32,604 nt of DNA from Candidatus Vogelbacteria bacterium (GCA_016215345.1 JACRKD010000035.1:1-32604); one strand, 5' to 3'. Positions 1-10,196 are shown, numbered from the stretch's first letter. The notes: a model not told the origin generated them from the sequence alone. Numbers and translations are program-made.

Positions 1-58
1 CAACTCACGCACATCTTTTCTTGTTTCGTGGCATTCATCAGGCTCGAGTTCGAACGGC

Positions 59-397
59 TCAAAACTGGCGTAAGTTGGTATGAACAGAAAGCGCAATGGG
101 TACGGCTGGGGATAAATCAAGCTTTTGCGTAGGTACTATCACGGCAAGATCCGCCCTGGTGAGGTTCTTTATCTCAAGCGCTACGGCCGGACCATCCGAC
201 ACCAAACTAACATCAACTGTGTTAATCACGGCCAAAAGCACGTGACCAACCAGGTCCTCATCATTTTGTTGGACAATCACCTTATGACAAATTCTTGGAT
301 CCAACCCGGACCTTTCGATGACACCGCCCAACACGTCCATAGCGAAAGCGAGGTTATCCATGAAAATAACGCGGATCATCCCATCTTTGGCATCCAT
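59..397 (-). CDS. Hypothetical protein, tandem paralog; probably frameshifted and running off the window
   Basis: I do not recognise the family. The product as read is 112 aa, soluble, with a weak repeat of the neighbouring gene's pattern: an SG.DP motif, a hydrophobic VLLAVIN strand and then KNLTRADL, against SRSNLTRDDL next door. A GAGGTGA ribosome site precedes the ATG, and the gene starts 9 nt after the stop of the upstream gene, so the two are cotranscribed. After about residue 93 the +1 frame stays open to the window edge and reads like a real acidic protein end (FEPFELEPDECHETRKDV). The switch would fall near the A4 tract at 124-127. The true gene may therefore be longer, and broken or slipped here. 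The gene call is fairly sure and the frameshift is an inference. Confidence 0.55.
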   Translation of the reverse strand: MDAKDGMIRVIFMDNLAFAMDVLGGVIERSGLDPRICHKVIVQQNDEDLVGHVLLAVINTVDVSLVSDGPAVALEIKNLTRADLAVIVPTQKLDLSPAVPIALSVHTNLRQF

Positions 398-406
398 ATC
401 TTCACC

Positions 407-796
407 TCAATTCGCCTTGTGTTTTCTGGGGGCGGTAGGATCATCTTGAGATTGTAGTTGTCTCTCTAGTTTGTGGACATTATTGGGAATAACATCCCAA
501 TAATCCATACCCTCTCCATAGACCCCCATCTCTTCAATCTTTCCGAGATCATCTCTTGTCAAGTTGCTTCGGCTTACTTTCGCAAGACTTGTATCTTGGA
601 CAACCTTTTCAGTTTTCTCATTAACCGCAACGAAAAAAATATATTCCACGAGCTCGACCTCATTTTCCACATCGGCGATCATGATCTGAATATCTTCCGG
701 ATCGGATCCGGATAGAGATACCTCCTCACAAAGGTGATTCATCGCCGCGCCGTAAGTTTTAAAACACCTCACATCGAGCCTTTTCTTGTCGACCAT
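407..796 (-). CDS. Hypothetical protein, tandem paralog of the 59-397 gene
   Basis: The product is 129 aa, soluble and acidic, with no membrane segment or known motif that I recognise. The start is set at the ATG at 796 because it follows a GGAGG site by 6 nt. The longer reading frame upstream runs back into the tRNA gene at 862-935 and is rejected. The segment around LSGSDPED, VEYIFFVAVN and SRSNLTRDDL aligns by eye with RSGLDPR, GHVLLAVIN and EIKNLTRADL of the next gene, so this is a local duplication. The C-terminus is rich in Gln, Asp, Pro and Lys. No function is proposed. Confidence 0.65.
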   Translation of the reverse strand: MVDKKRLDVRCFKTYGAAMNHLCEEVSLSGSDPEDIQIMIADVENEVELVEYIFFVAVNEKTEKVVQDTSLAKVSRSNLTRDDLGKIEEMGVYGEGMDYWDVIPNNVHKLERQLQSQDDPTAPRKHKAN

Positions 797-861
797 TTTT
801 CCTCCTTCACCGGCCGGAGAGGCCGATAAGACTGACAAAGTTTTCAAAGAGCGAAGTTCGC

Positions 862-935
862 GCGGGGGGGCTGGATTCGAACCAGCATCTGCCCACCCCA
901 AGGTAAGCCAGCTTACCGTTTAGCCGATCCCCCGC
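862..935 (-). tRNA. tRNA, probably Pro (UGG), with a non-standard anticodon arm
   Basis: A clear T-arm (GCTGG, TTCGAAT, CCAGC), a G/C acceptor stem and a D-arm of type GGCT...AACGGTAAGCT are visible on the minus strand. The anticodon arm folds as GCTTA/TGGGC with an 8-nt interior, CCTTGGGG, giving UGG as the best anticodon. The loop is one base longer than usual, unless the two extra C-G pairs close it to TTGG. Position 1 is probably C paired to G72, which fits bacterial proline tRNAs. CCA is not encoded. That it is a tRNA is well supported; the amino acid is less sure. Confidence 0.72.
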
Positions 936-1024
936 TAAGGCTCGCCCACGTTTGACGAACGGGCCCTATTTAAATGCTATATAAATAGTAGAAACTGCAC
1001 AATACTATGAAGGAAGAAGTATAT

Positions 1025-1645
1025 ATGTTAGAATTTTGTAAACAACTTAACAAAATATTTATGTACGAAGAGAAAAAATTTAATCTTACCGGATTAAGGG
1101 GGCTATCTGACAAACAGATAAGCGAACATCTTAAGCTTTACTCCGGCTATGTAAAAAACGTAAACGGACTAGCCGAGAAGTTAGACCCGATGCAAAAGAT
1201 GGAAAATGCTGACGCATACACCATCGCCGAACTAAGAAGAAGGCTCGGGTTTGAATTTAATGGAATGAGACTTCACGAATATTATTTCGAAAATCTTGGC
1301 GGGAACAATCAATCGCCAGAATCCGACCTTGCCAAAATGGTGGAGAGCCAATATGGGACGCCAGATAACTGGTCAAAAGAATTTAAAACAGCCGGCATGG
1401 CTCGTGGCATAGGTTGGGTGATACTTTATTATGATCCGGAAATAAAAAAACTGCATAACGTTTGGATAACAGATCACGAAGTTGGACATCTCGCGGGTCT
1501 TCCTATAATTCTCGCCATGGACGTTTGGGAACACGCCTATCTTCTAGACTATCTGCCATCACAAAAAAGAGAATACATCGAAGCCTTTTTCTCGAATATA
1601 AACTGGAAGGTGGCAGAAGAAAGATTCGCAAAGGTTCGTAGATAG
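1025..1645 (+). CDS. Fe/Mn superoxide dismutase family protein
   Basis: The product is a cytosolic enzyme expected to convert superoxide to O2 and H2O2. The four ligands of the Fe/Mn family are in place: His in SEHLKLY, His in RLHEYYFENLG, and Asp and His in MDVWEHAY near the C-terminus, with the GWVILYYD strand before them. The length (about 206 aa) is normal. ATG 1025 is preferred to ATG 1007 because AAGGAAG lies 8-9 nt before it and overlaps the earlier ATG. A TATAAA-like box at about 980 precedes the gene. It stands alone on the plus strand among minus-strand genes. The choice of Fe or Mn cannot be read from the sequence with confidence. Confidence 0.9.
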   Translation: MLEFCKQLNKIFMYEEKKFNLTGLRGLSDKQISEHLKLYSGYVKNVNGLAEKLDPMQKMENADAYTIAELRRRLGFEFNGMRLHEYYFENLGGNNQSPESDLAKMVESQYGTPDNWSKEFKTAGMARGIGWVILYYDPEIKKLHNVWITDHEVGHLAGLPIILAMDVWEHAYLLDYLPSQKREYIEAFFSNINWKVAEERFAKVRR

Positions 1646-1713
1646 GTCGCCTACGACTCAACAAAGCAGTCTTGCGCGATGGAACAAACATTTACTCCCA
1701 AATTATTTACATC

Positions 1714-1755
1714 TCCTTTTACATTTACAGGCGACCGCCTAGTTTTGTAAAGTCA
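1714..1755 (+). repeat. Solo copy of the 42-nt compound palindrome
   Basis: The layout is a 10-nt arm, 5-nt spacer, 12-nt core, 5-nt spacer and 10-nt arm. The core AGGCGACCGCCT (1729-1740) is an inverted repeat around AC. The right arm TGTAAAGTCA (1746-1755) is perfect, while the left arm (1714-1723) is degenerate at three positions. The same layout bounds the Cas2-like gene at 26477 and 27099. This copy has no gene of its own. It lies between the sod and gap genes. Confidence 0.85.
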
Positions 1756-1784
1756 AAATGTCAACATTTATTTTACGGCCGTTG

Positions 1785-1839
1785 AAAAAAGTCTGACACT
1801 TAAAATTAGAGGGTGTCATCATAATCAGACGACCCTCTA
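1785..1839 (-). terminator. Probable gap transcription terminator with alternative hairpins
   Basis: On the minus strand TGACAC (1818-1813) can pair with GTGTCA (1799-1794), followed by GAC and a T6 run. A competing stem, TAGAGGGT/ACCCTCTA (1839-1832 with 1814-1807), lies just upstream, and GTCTGA/TCAGAC offers a third pairing. It follows the end of gap by about 75 nt. Confidence 0.5.
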
Positions 1840-1914
1840 GTAAGTGATGGCACCAAACTTGCGAAAGGAAGGAAGACAAAAAGGTAGCTTGAAATTCGGG
1901 AGTACAAGTTAAGA

Positions 1915-2970
1915 TTACTGTCCTATAAACTCTCCTGTCCTCACAACATGGTCGGCCAAGGTGTACGTATAGCCTACTTCATTATCGTACCAAGCGAGAA
2001 TTTTAACTAAATTACCGCCAACAACTCTGGTAAAATTTAAGTCAGCTATCGAGCCATACTTTGAGCCGATAACGTCTGACGAGACCAGCTGTTCTTCTGT
2101 CGTTGTAAAAATGTTTTTCCATCTATCTTCGCTCGCGGCCTTTTTGAGAATATTATTTACTTCGGCGGTGTCTGTATTCCTTTTAGCGATAAAAGTTAAA
2201 TCAACAATAGAGCCGGTTACAACCGGCACCCTAATCGCTATACCATCAAAAAAATTCTCGAGCTCTGTCGCGACTTTAGTTACCGCAATTGCCGCGCCGG
2301 TAGAAGACGGAGAGATATTCTGCGCCGCCGCTCGCCCTCTTCTGAAATCTTTTTTGGCGGGAGAATCAACGAGGCTCTGCGTCGCAGTATACGCATGGAC
2401 GGTATTAAGCAGAGCTTTTTCTATGCCAATCGTTTCTTGCATTATTGCGATTATTGGGCTTGCGGCGTTTGTGGTACAAGACGCATTCGAACTAATGCTA
2501 CAAGTTTTTAGCGCGTCATCATTGAGCCCCATTAGAACGGTCGCCCCAGCTACTCCACTGTCGGCGGGATTATCTTTAACCGGGGCCGAGACAACAACTC
2601 GCTTCGCCCCGGCTACCAAGTGAACCTTGGACTTTTCGTAACTATCAAAAACCCCAGTGGACTCAACGACAACGTCTATCTCCATATCTTTCCACGGCAA
2701 CATGCTTGGATCTTTAATCTGTAAGAATCTTATTTTTTTACCGTCTATATTCAAGAAGCCATCTTCAGCCGCGACCGAAAGACCGGACGGGCCATAGGCC
2801 GTATCGTATTTCAACAAATAAGCCAAATTGTCGGCATCACCAAGATCATTAACTGCCGAAATTTCCAACCGATTTTTAAAACGATCCTCCTTCATGGCGG
2901 TCTTTAAAAACGCTCGACCGATCCTCCCCAATCCATTTATAGCAACCTTTATTTTTTTTGAACTGTCCAT
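1915..2970 (-). CDS. gap: Glyceraldehyde-3-phosphate dehydrogenase
   Basis: This is the glycolytic enzyme that oxidises glyceraldehyde-3-phosphate with NAD(P)+ and phosphate. The N-terminal dinucleotide fold begins VAINGLGRIGRAFLK. The active-site cysteine lies in SNASCTTNAASP, the catalytic His is in the TVHAYTATQSLVDSP segment, and the C-terminal WYDNEVGYT motif is complete. At 351 aa it is slightly longer than the usual 330-340. It sits alone, with its own promoter. It works with the aldolase and kinase further along, although it is not in one operon with them. Confidence 0.97.
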   Translation of the reverse strand: MDSSKKIKVAINGLGRIGRAFLKTAMKEDRFKNRLEISAVNDLGDADNLAYLLKYDTAYGPSGLSVAAEDGFLNIDGKKIRFLQIKDPSMLPWKDMEIDVVVESTGVFDSYEKSKVHLVAGAKRVVVSAPVKDNPADSGVAGATVLMGLNDDALKTCSISSNASCTTNAASPIIAIMQETIGIEKALLNTVHAYTATQSLVDSPAKKDFRRGRAAAQNISPSSTGAAIAVTKVATELENFFDGIAIRVPVVTGSIVDLTFIAKRNTDTAEVNNILKKAASEDRWKNIFTTTEEQLVSSDVIGSKYGSIADLNFTRVVGGNLVKILAWYDNEVGYTYTLADHVVRTGEFIGQ

Positions 2971-2974
2971 AATG

Positions 2975-3003
2975 CTAACGTTAGTTTTTACTTGATTATT
3001 ATA
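2975..3003 (-). promoter_or_regulatory. gap promoter region with a 10-nt palindrome
   Basis: A TATAAT box (3003-2998 on the minus strand) lies 27 nt before the gap ATG. Between them is a perfect palindrome, CTAACGTTAG (2975-2984), placed where it could act as an operator or 5' stem. The box is clear; the operator role is speculative. Confidence 0.5.
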
Positions 3004-3024
3004 ACACCTTACCTTTCGCGCGAC

Positions 3025-3055
3025 AAAAAAGCCGGGCAGATCGTCTCCCCCGGTG
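3025..3055 (-). terminator. Intrinsic terminator after the carbonic-anhydrase-like gene
   Basis: On the minus strand a CCGGG/CCCGG stem (3053-3049 with 3036-3032) is followed by C and T6. It lies 17 nt after the stop of the 3072-3512 gene. Confidence 0.75.
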
Positions 3056-3071
3056 TTAATCTATGAAACGG

Positions 3072-3512
3072 CTACTCTAGCTCCAACAATCCGTCATGAC
3101 TGGCGAAAATTTTTCTTACCTTGAGCTTCAGCCTTTTGGTCTTGGCAAATTTTACAACCTCTGTTTCAACTAAATTAAGCTCATTCACATAAAAGGCGAT
3201 CTCTTCATCGTGACTATCAAAATCTCTACCGTACGCGCCACAAGCGTGGTGGACCATGAGAATCACTTCTTCCGCCCTATGGAGCCTTACGGAAACCTCG
3301 ATCTGTCCAAGGATATATCTGCGAACAGCAAGATTGCCGTGGAGCAGATCTTTTGCGCCTCCGGCAACCTTAACCTCGTCGACATCCTTATATCCATAAT
3401 GTGCCATAAGTCTTCCAACCAAAGATTGGAACCGATTATCAAAACACCAAAACAGACAGGCCGAAGCCCTATAATGGTCTAGTTTGACCGCATGGCTGAC
3501 AATTCTTTTCAT
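3072..3512 (-). CDS. Small beta-carbonic-anhydrase-like protein
   Basis: The product is about 146 aa. It carries CFDNRF (Cys23, Asp25, Arg27), VAGGAKDLLHG and VILMVHHACGAYG (His88/89, Cys91), which match in order the zinc Cys/Asp-Arg and His-x-x-Cys elements of beta carbonic anhydrases. It is shorter than typical enzymes (about 200 aa), so it may be a diverged relative. The start at 3512 follows GGGGGTGA by 3 nt; the earlier ATG at 3536 lacks a site. It has its own promoter after the atp operon and its own terminator. Hydration of CO2 is the expected activity and is not proven. Confidence 0.7.
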   Translation of the reverse strand: MKRIVSHAVKLDHYRASACLFWCFDNRFQSLVGRLMAHYGYKDVDEVKVAGGAKDLLHGNLAVRRYILGQIEVSVRLHRAEEVILMVHHACGAYGRDFDSHDEEIAFYVNELNLVETEVVKFAKTKRLKLKVRKIFASHDGLLELE

Positions 3513-3561
3513 CTTCACCCCCTTTTTGTTTTTCATAAACTAGGCCAAATTATCCTCGTGC

Positions 3562-3589
3562 ATTCTAATTAACAATTTCAAGGTGTCAA
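3562..3589 (-). promoter_or_regulatory. Sigma-70-type promoter for the carbonic-anhydrase-like gene
   Basis: On the minus strand TTGACA (3589-3584), a 16-nt spacer and TAGAAT (3567-3562) lie about 50 nt before the start codon. Confidence 0.65.
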
Positions 3590-3595
3590 GATATG

Positions 3596-3835
3596 TCAAT
3601 CAACCAGCAAGTTCAATTTATTGTTCGCGTCTTTTTCTAAAAAACCGGAACTTATTTCTATCGGCTTTCTTTCCCCTCCGCTAGTAATTATATGCGCGGT
3701 ACCTTTTTTTAGCGAGGTGATAAGCGGCCTGTGATTATTGAGAACGGTAATTTCACCGGACAAAGTCTTGACACTCAGTCCGGCGACTTCCCCCTCATAC
3801 TGTACTCCTCGTAAAGAAAGAATCCTGAGGTACAT
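3596..3835 (-). CDS. atpC: ATP synthase F1 epsilon subunit, short form
   Basis: The product is 79 aa and covers only the N-terminal beta-sandwich domain (YLRILSLRGVQYEGEVAGLS, LNNHRPLI, GFLEKD). The C-terminal helical hairpin that in many bacteria inhibits ATP hydrolysis is absent. Short epsilon subunits are known in several phyla. It is the last gene of the atp operon, 2 nt after atpD, as expected. No sign of a frameshift is seen downstream, so the short form appears genuine. Confidence 0.9.
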   Translation of the reverse strand: MYLRILSLRGVQYEGEVAGLSVKTLSGEITVLNNHRPLITSLKKGTAHIITSGGERKPIEISSGFLEKDANNKLNLLVD

Positions 3836-3837
3836 TT

Positions 3838-6160
<2,323 letters not shown>

Positions 6161-6164
6161 CCTG

Positions 6165-7697
6165 CTATTTTTTAATATTTTTAAACTCCTCTACGGCTAA
6201 CTTCAATTTTGTTTCAGTGGCCTCATCTAGCGCGCCAGTTTCCCTTAGCGGAGAAAGGATGTCGATATCGTGCATATTCGATATAAACTTTATAAATTCA
6301 GTTTCGAATGGTTTTATATCGGAAACCGGGATACTATCCATAAACCCATTAAGCGCCGCGTAAATAATCGTAGCCTGTTTTTCAAAGCTCATTGGCTCAC
6401 CATCAGTTTGTTTTAAAAGTTCCGTTAAAAGTTCGCCACGCACAATCTTTTTCTTGGTAGCAGGATCAAGTTCGGAAGCAAACTGAAGAAACGCTTGAAG
6501 TTCGCGAAACTGCACAAGATCGAGTCTTAATTTCCCCGCGACCTTCTTCATAACTTTTGTCTGCGCCGCAGATCCAACCCTTGAAACCGAAAGTCCAACA
6601 TTGACTGCCGGACGAACCCCCTTAAAGAAAAGGGCCGATTCCAAATATATCTGTCCGTCGGTGATAGAAATGACGTTGGTCGGAACGTAGGCTGAAACAT
6701 CTCCCAACTTGGTTTCGATTATCGGCAGGGCTGTAAGAGAGCCGCCACCGTGTCCCTTATCGAGCTTCGCCGATCGTTCGAGCAATCTTGAGTGTAAGTA
6801 AAAGATGTCTCCCGGATAAGCCTCTCTGCCCGGCGGTCTTCGCAAAAGAAGCGAGAGTTGTCTATAGGCATCAGCATGCTTCGAAAGATCATCGTAGATA
6901 ACCAAAGCGTCTCGCCCTTTGTCCCTAAAATATTCGCCGATCGCAGCACCAGTAAGAGGCGCGAGGTACTGCATAGCGGCAGGCGCCGAAGCTGGGGCTG
7001 AGACAACAACTGTATAATCCATGGCCCGAAACTCTTCAAGTGACCTTACTATTTTTGCAATCTTAGATGTCTTCTGCCCGATGGCAACGTAGATACAGAT
7101 AACTTGACCGTTATTTATATCCTGTTTCTGATTTAATATCACATCAAGCGCTATAGAAGTTTTCCCTGTTTGCCGATCGCCGATTATAAGCTCTCTCTGC
7201 CCCCTCCCGATTGGAATCATGGCGTCAATAGCTTTTATGCCTGTATGAAGAGGAACATTGACAGAAGATCTAGACAATACAGATGGCGCGCTATTTTCTA
7301 GAGGATTTTCTTTTATTTCCTTTTTTCCGCTAAAGATTACACCCTTACCGTCTACCGGCACGCCAAGTGAGTCCACAACCCTACCGACAATCTCCTCCCC
7401 GACCTTGATAGAAAGAACCTTACCGGTTTTTTTTACAGTGTCACCGACCCTCACTCGCTCTACGTCTCCAAGAAGCACCCCGCCAATCACAGTTTCCTCT
7501 AAGTTGAAAGCAAGGGCCGGAACATCCCCGCTGTCTGTCTCTATGGTTAGAATTTCCTGGCTAAGAGCTCCTGATAATCCTGAAATTCTGACGATGCCAT
7601 CAGCCGCTTCGATAATTCTTCCAAATTCTTCAAGCCGACTACCGAATTTAAATCCTTTTATCTCGCCCTTAATTTTTTCTATAATGTCATAGTTCAT
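6165..7697 (-). CDS. atpA: ATP synthase F1 alpha subunit
   Basis: This is the non-catalytic nucleotide-binding subunit. Walker A is GDRQTGKT (173-180), [20 protein letters not shown] is the family signature, and the motif [21 protein letters not shown] is intact. The length of 510 aa is typical. The start overlaps the end of atpH by 4 nt (ATGA type), which indicates translational coupling. Confidence 0.97.
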   Translation of the reverse strand: MNYDIIEKIKGEIKGFKFGSRLEEFGRIIEAADGIVRISGLSGALSQEILTIETDSGDVPALAFNLEETVIGGVLLGDVERVRVGDTVKKTGKVLSIKVGEEIVGRVVDSLGVPVDGKGVIFSGKKEIKENPLENSAPSVLSRSSVNVPLHTGIKAIDAMIPIGRGQRELIIGDRQTGKTSIALDVILNQKQDINNGQVICIYVAIGQKTSKIAKIVRSLEEFRAMDYTVVVSAPASAPAAMQYLAPLTGAAIGEYFRDKGRDALVIYDDLSKHADAYRQLSLLLRRPPGREAYPGDIFYLHSRLLERSAKLDKGHGGGSLTALPIIETKLGDVSAYVPTNVISITDGQIYLESALFFKGVRPAVNVGLSVSRVGSAAQTKVMKKVAGKLRLDLVQFRELQAFLQFASELDPATKKKIVRGELLTELLKQTDGEPMSFEKQATIIYAALNGFMDSIPVSDIKPFETEFIKFISNMHDIDILSPLRETGALDEATETKLKLAVEEFKNIKK

Positions 7698-8086
7698 ATA
7701 AACATTCGTTTCAAAGCAGTTGCTAAAGAATTATCTATAATCTCCTCATCATCAAAAATAATTTTAACTCCCGAAATAATTCTCTCGTCGATCTTTACAA
7801 TTAATTTATCTTCGGGAGGAAAACTTTCTTTTATGTTGGACAAGAGTCTGGCTGAAAATTTTCGTGGCATAATTACGGTTATCAGCCGACCCCCTCTCGC
7901 CCTAACGACGACTCTTTCTATCGCGTCCACAATATTCTCTATCTTTTTTACATCGCCATTTTTCTCAAGAAGTCTTACAAAATTATGGGTCAACTTTTTA
8001 ACCTCAAGAGTGCCCGCGTGAAGCCTAGATTCTTCCTCGACAGCAGAGACTAATGCCCTCGAATAAACTGTTGGCGAATATTTCAT
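7694..8086 (-). CDS. atpH: ATP synthase delta (OSCP-like) subunit, shortened
   Basis: This peripheral stalk protein joins the b subunits to F1. At 130 aa it is well below the usual 175-180. The C-terminal [20 protein letters not shown] segment (normally GG..I..GD..ID.S....L) is recognisable, while the N-terminal helical domain is reduced. Its position between atpF and atpA and the overlap with atpA secure the call. The reduction fits the genome-wide shortening seen in CPR bacteria. Confidence 0.85.
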   Translation of the reverse strand: MKYSPTVYSRALVSAVEEESRLHAGTLEVKKLTHNFVRLLEKNGDVKKIENIVDAIERVVVRARGGRLITVIMPRKFSARLLSNIKESFPPEDKLIVKIDERIISGVKIIFDDEEIIDNSLATALKRMFI

Positions 8087-8091
8087 GACAG

Positions 8092-8598
8092 TTAGACTTT
8101 TTTACCCCTTACCATGCGAAGCGCGTCTTCTGTTAATTTTTCATCTATACTCTCCGGACTTAGGGCGACGGCGGAAGATAGAGCCTCTACGATAATCTCT
8201 TTGGCCCTATTTTCAAAAGCTAAAAGTTCAGCTTCTATCTTTTTAGCGCCAATCTTTCCCGCTTTGCTTACTATGGAACGCGACTCCAAAACCGCATCGG
8301 CAAGAATAGACTTAGCGTGTTTCTTGGCTATATTCCCCGCCTCCTCCACGATAATAGAGGCTCTTTTTTCTCCCTCTTCTATTTTTCTCTGCTTAACAAT
8401 CTCCGACTCGAGAAGTTTTTCCTCAGCCTCTTTCGCGTCAAGCAATCCCTTTTCTATCTTTTCTCGCCTAGCCTTCATCATCTGGAGAAGCGGACGATAG
8501 ACAAAGACCCGAAGGACAATAAACACTATGAAAAAGTTGATGCCTTGAGCTAAAAGCAACTTCCCATTTATTCCCAATTGGCTAAAAAGAGTCCCCAC
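8092..8598 (-). CDS. atpF: ATP synthase Fo b subunit
   Basis: One N-terminal membrane helix (about residues 14-34, LLLAQGINFFIVFIVLRVFV) is followed by a long charged coiled coil (YRPLLQMMKARREKIEKGL and onward). That is the layout of the b subunit, which forms the peripheral stalk. The length of 168 aa is normal. It sits 12 nt after atpE and 5 nt before atpH. Confidence 0.93.
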   Translation of the reverse strand: MGTLFSQLGINGKLLLAQGINFFIVFIVLRVFVYRPLLQMMKARREKIEKGLLDAKEAEEKLLESEIVKQRKIEEGEKRASIIVEEAGNIAKKHAKSILADAVLESRSIVSKAGKIGAKKIEAELLAFENRAKEIIVEALSSAVALSPESIDEKLTEDALRMVRGKKV

Positions 8599-8610
8599 TG
8601 CTTATGGTTT

Positions 8611-8838
8611 TTAAACAAACTTGAGAATAAGCGCTGTAACTAATCCATAAATAGCGATAGCCTCGGCAAACGCGAGGGCCAAAATCATCGCTGTTTGAAT
8701 CTTGGAAGAGGCCTCCGGATTCCTACCAATGGCGTCTGAGGCAGTAGAGCCTATTTTACCAATGGCGATCGCCGGAGCTATTGTACCTACCGCCATAATT
8801 AAACCAATAGCCACAATCTTTATCATTTCTTCTGTCAT
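8611..8838 (-). CDS. atpE: ATP synthase Fo c subunit
   Basis: The product is a 75-aa hairpin of two membrane helices joined by the polar GRNPEA loop. The ion-binding Glu lies in LAFAEAIAIYGL of helix 2. It is followed by Ala rather than Ser/Thr, and helix 1 has no Gln at the sodium position, so proton coupling is more likely than sodium. That is inferred from known c-ring motifs. Several copies form the rotor ring. Confidence 0.95.
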   Translation of the reverse strand: MTEEMIKIVAIGLIMAVGTIAPAIAIGKIGSTASDAIGRNPEASSKIQTAMILALAFAEAIAIYGLVTALILKFV

Positions 8839-8883
8839 ATTATTTTTTTACTTATTTTAATAATTTATAATTAAAATTTTGTA

Positions 8884-9630
8884 TCAATGCGCTTCTTCGT
8901 GGCTGATAGACATGCTTACGAAAACCAGAGTTAACATCGAAAAGATAAACGCCTGAATTACTCCAACTAAAACCTCCATAAAAAGAAACGGCAAGGGGAA
9001 AAGATACGGCGCGAGAACTCCTATTATGGTAAGAAGCACCTCTCCCGCAAAAACATTGCCAAACAACCTAAAGGCCAGCGAGACAATCTTTACCCCCTCC
9101 GAAAGTAGCTCCAGTATCCCGACGAAGAACATAATAGGGTCTTTAAAGTTAAAGAACTTTTTCAGATGACCCTTAAGCCCTATGGCCAATACTCCAAAAA
9201 TATTGACCGAGAGGATGGCGATAATCGCCAGAGCCAGAGTAAGGTTCAAATCGGAAGACGGCGCCCGGAGGAGCGGTATGAAAATATTGTCTTCTCCATG
9301 GGGCTCGTAGAGTCCAATCGATCCAAATCCCGGAAGAAGGCCGGCCCAATTCGAGAAAAGTACGAAGAAAAAAATAGTTACAATGAGTGGCAGATATTCT
9401 TCGGCCTTTTTCATGCTCCCCATGAGCGGTTCCGAAAGTCCCAATACTTCTTCGATGACAATCTCAAGGGCTGACTGCAGAGTTCCCGGGATTATAGAAA
9501 GTTTTTTTCTGAAAACCATCACTACAGCAAGAATAAATATGAGAACTAATATTGAGACTAAAAGAGCATTCGTTACCGGAAAACTGCCTAAATAAAAAAT
9601 CTCTTCTGCTTTGATCGATATTTCAGGCAC
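8884..9630 (-). CDS. atpB: ATP synthase Fo a subunit
   Basis: This is the stator channel subunit with about five or six membrane helices. The essential Arg is in SLAFRLFGNVFAGEVLL, and the C-terminal helix contains EVLVGVIQAFIFSMLTLVFV. GTG 9630 (VPEISIKAEEIFYLG) is chosen as the start because a TATATT box lies 7 nt before it. The longer in-frame extension to 9708 would have to be transcribed from upstream of that box. It is the first gene of atpBEFHAGDC. Confidence 0.92.
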   Translation of the reverse strand: MPEISIKAEEIFYLGSFPVTNALLVSILVLIFILAVVMVFRKKLSIIPGTLQSALEIVIEEVLGLSEPLMGSMKKAEEYLPLIVTIFFFVLFSNWAGLLPGFGSIGLYEPHGEDNIFIPLLRAPSSDLNLTLALAIIAILSVNIFGVLAIGLKGHLKKFFNFKDPIMFFVGILELLSEGVKIVSLAFRLFGNVFAGEVLLTIIGVLAPYLFPLPFLFMEVLVGVIQAFIFSMLTLVFVSMSISHEEAH

Positions 9631-9637
9631 GGCCCAT

Positions 9638-9643
9638 AATATA
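9638..9643 (-). promoter_or_regulatory. -10 box of the atp operon, leaderless type
   Basis: TATATT ends 7 nt before the GTG of atpB, so transcription should begin at or next to the start codon. The same geometry recurs before fba, pfkB, murB, typA, gatB, prfA and others in this window. Confidence 0.55.
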
Positions 9644-9737
9644 CAGTATTTTGGATAAAAAAACAACTCGCAAGGTTCCAAAAAATAAGTCCCAATCCCT
9701 CCCACCATACGCTAAAATACTTTTCTATAAAACTTGG

Positions 9738-9810
9738 AGCCACTTCTCGGACTTGAACCGAGGACCCACGCTTTACAAAAGCGTTGCTCTACCAACTGAG
9801 CTAAAGTGGC
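9738..9810 (-). tRNA. tRNA-Thr (UGU)
   Basis: A full cloverleaf is visible on the minus strand: acceptor GCCACTT/AAGTGGC, D-loop AGTTGGTAGAG, anticodon stem ACGCT/AGCGT with loop TTTGTAA (anticodon TGT), and T-arm with GGTTCAAGTCC. CCA is not encoded. Confidence 0.95.
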
Positions 9811-9830
9811 TTACGCCTGATGCCGCGGGA

Positions 9831-10196
9831 CTACTTGTGTTTGGCCATATCCCGAATGAAGAGCGACGCCCCGCGCGCGTTTTTCAACGTCTTCTTGCCC
9901 TGAATAAAATTATAGACACGAAGACTTTCTTGCGCCATGCCGGAACTAATTTTATACAATTGTTTGGTTGCAACAGAAGCGATTGCGTGAACATGGGGAG
10001 TCATGTAAACGCTAACCTCATCGCATACTTCATGCAATTTTATTTTAATGATTTTTATATATTGTTCAAAGAAATTCGGGACATCTCCACAATGTCTCCC
10101 CTCTCTAATCTGACAGTTAATCTCTTGAGTTTTTTTATAAAATATGGAAACAATCGCGCCAAGAGATACAAGTGATATTATAATTAAAATTTGCAT
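9831..10196 (-). CDS. Hypothetical membrane-anchored protein
   Basis: The product is 121 aa with one N-terminal hydrophobic segment (residues 3-19, ILIIISLVSLGAIVSIF) and then a soluble, lysine-rich helical part ending ARGASLFIRDMAKHK. I do not recognise a family. It begins 5 nt after the stop of tsf and is probably cotranscribed with it, upstream of tRNA-Thr. A one-helix anchor with a cytoplasmic helical tail is all that can be said. Confidence 0.65.
   Translation of the reverse strand: MQILIIISLVSLGAIVSIFYKKTQEINCQIREGRHCGDVPNFFEQYIKIIKIKLHEVCDEVSVYMTPHVHAIASVATKQLYKISSGMAQESLRVYNFIQGKKTLKNARGASLFIRDMAKHK

Noticed and set aside
1646-1914. Hidden gene in the sod-gap interval
   Set aside because: No frame with a start, ribosome site and coding pattern was found. 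The interval holds the solo palindrome and the terminator hairpins.
3596-3835. Truncated atpC pseudogene
   Set aside because: The N-terminal domain is complete, no continuation exists in other frames, and short epsilon subunits are known.
9631-9708. Longer AtpB N-terminus
   Set aside because: It would span the TATATT box directly before GTG 9630, and the extra residues do not resemble the family.
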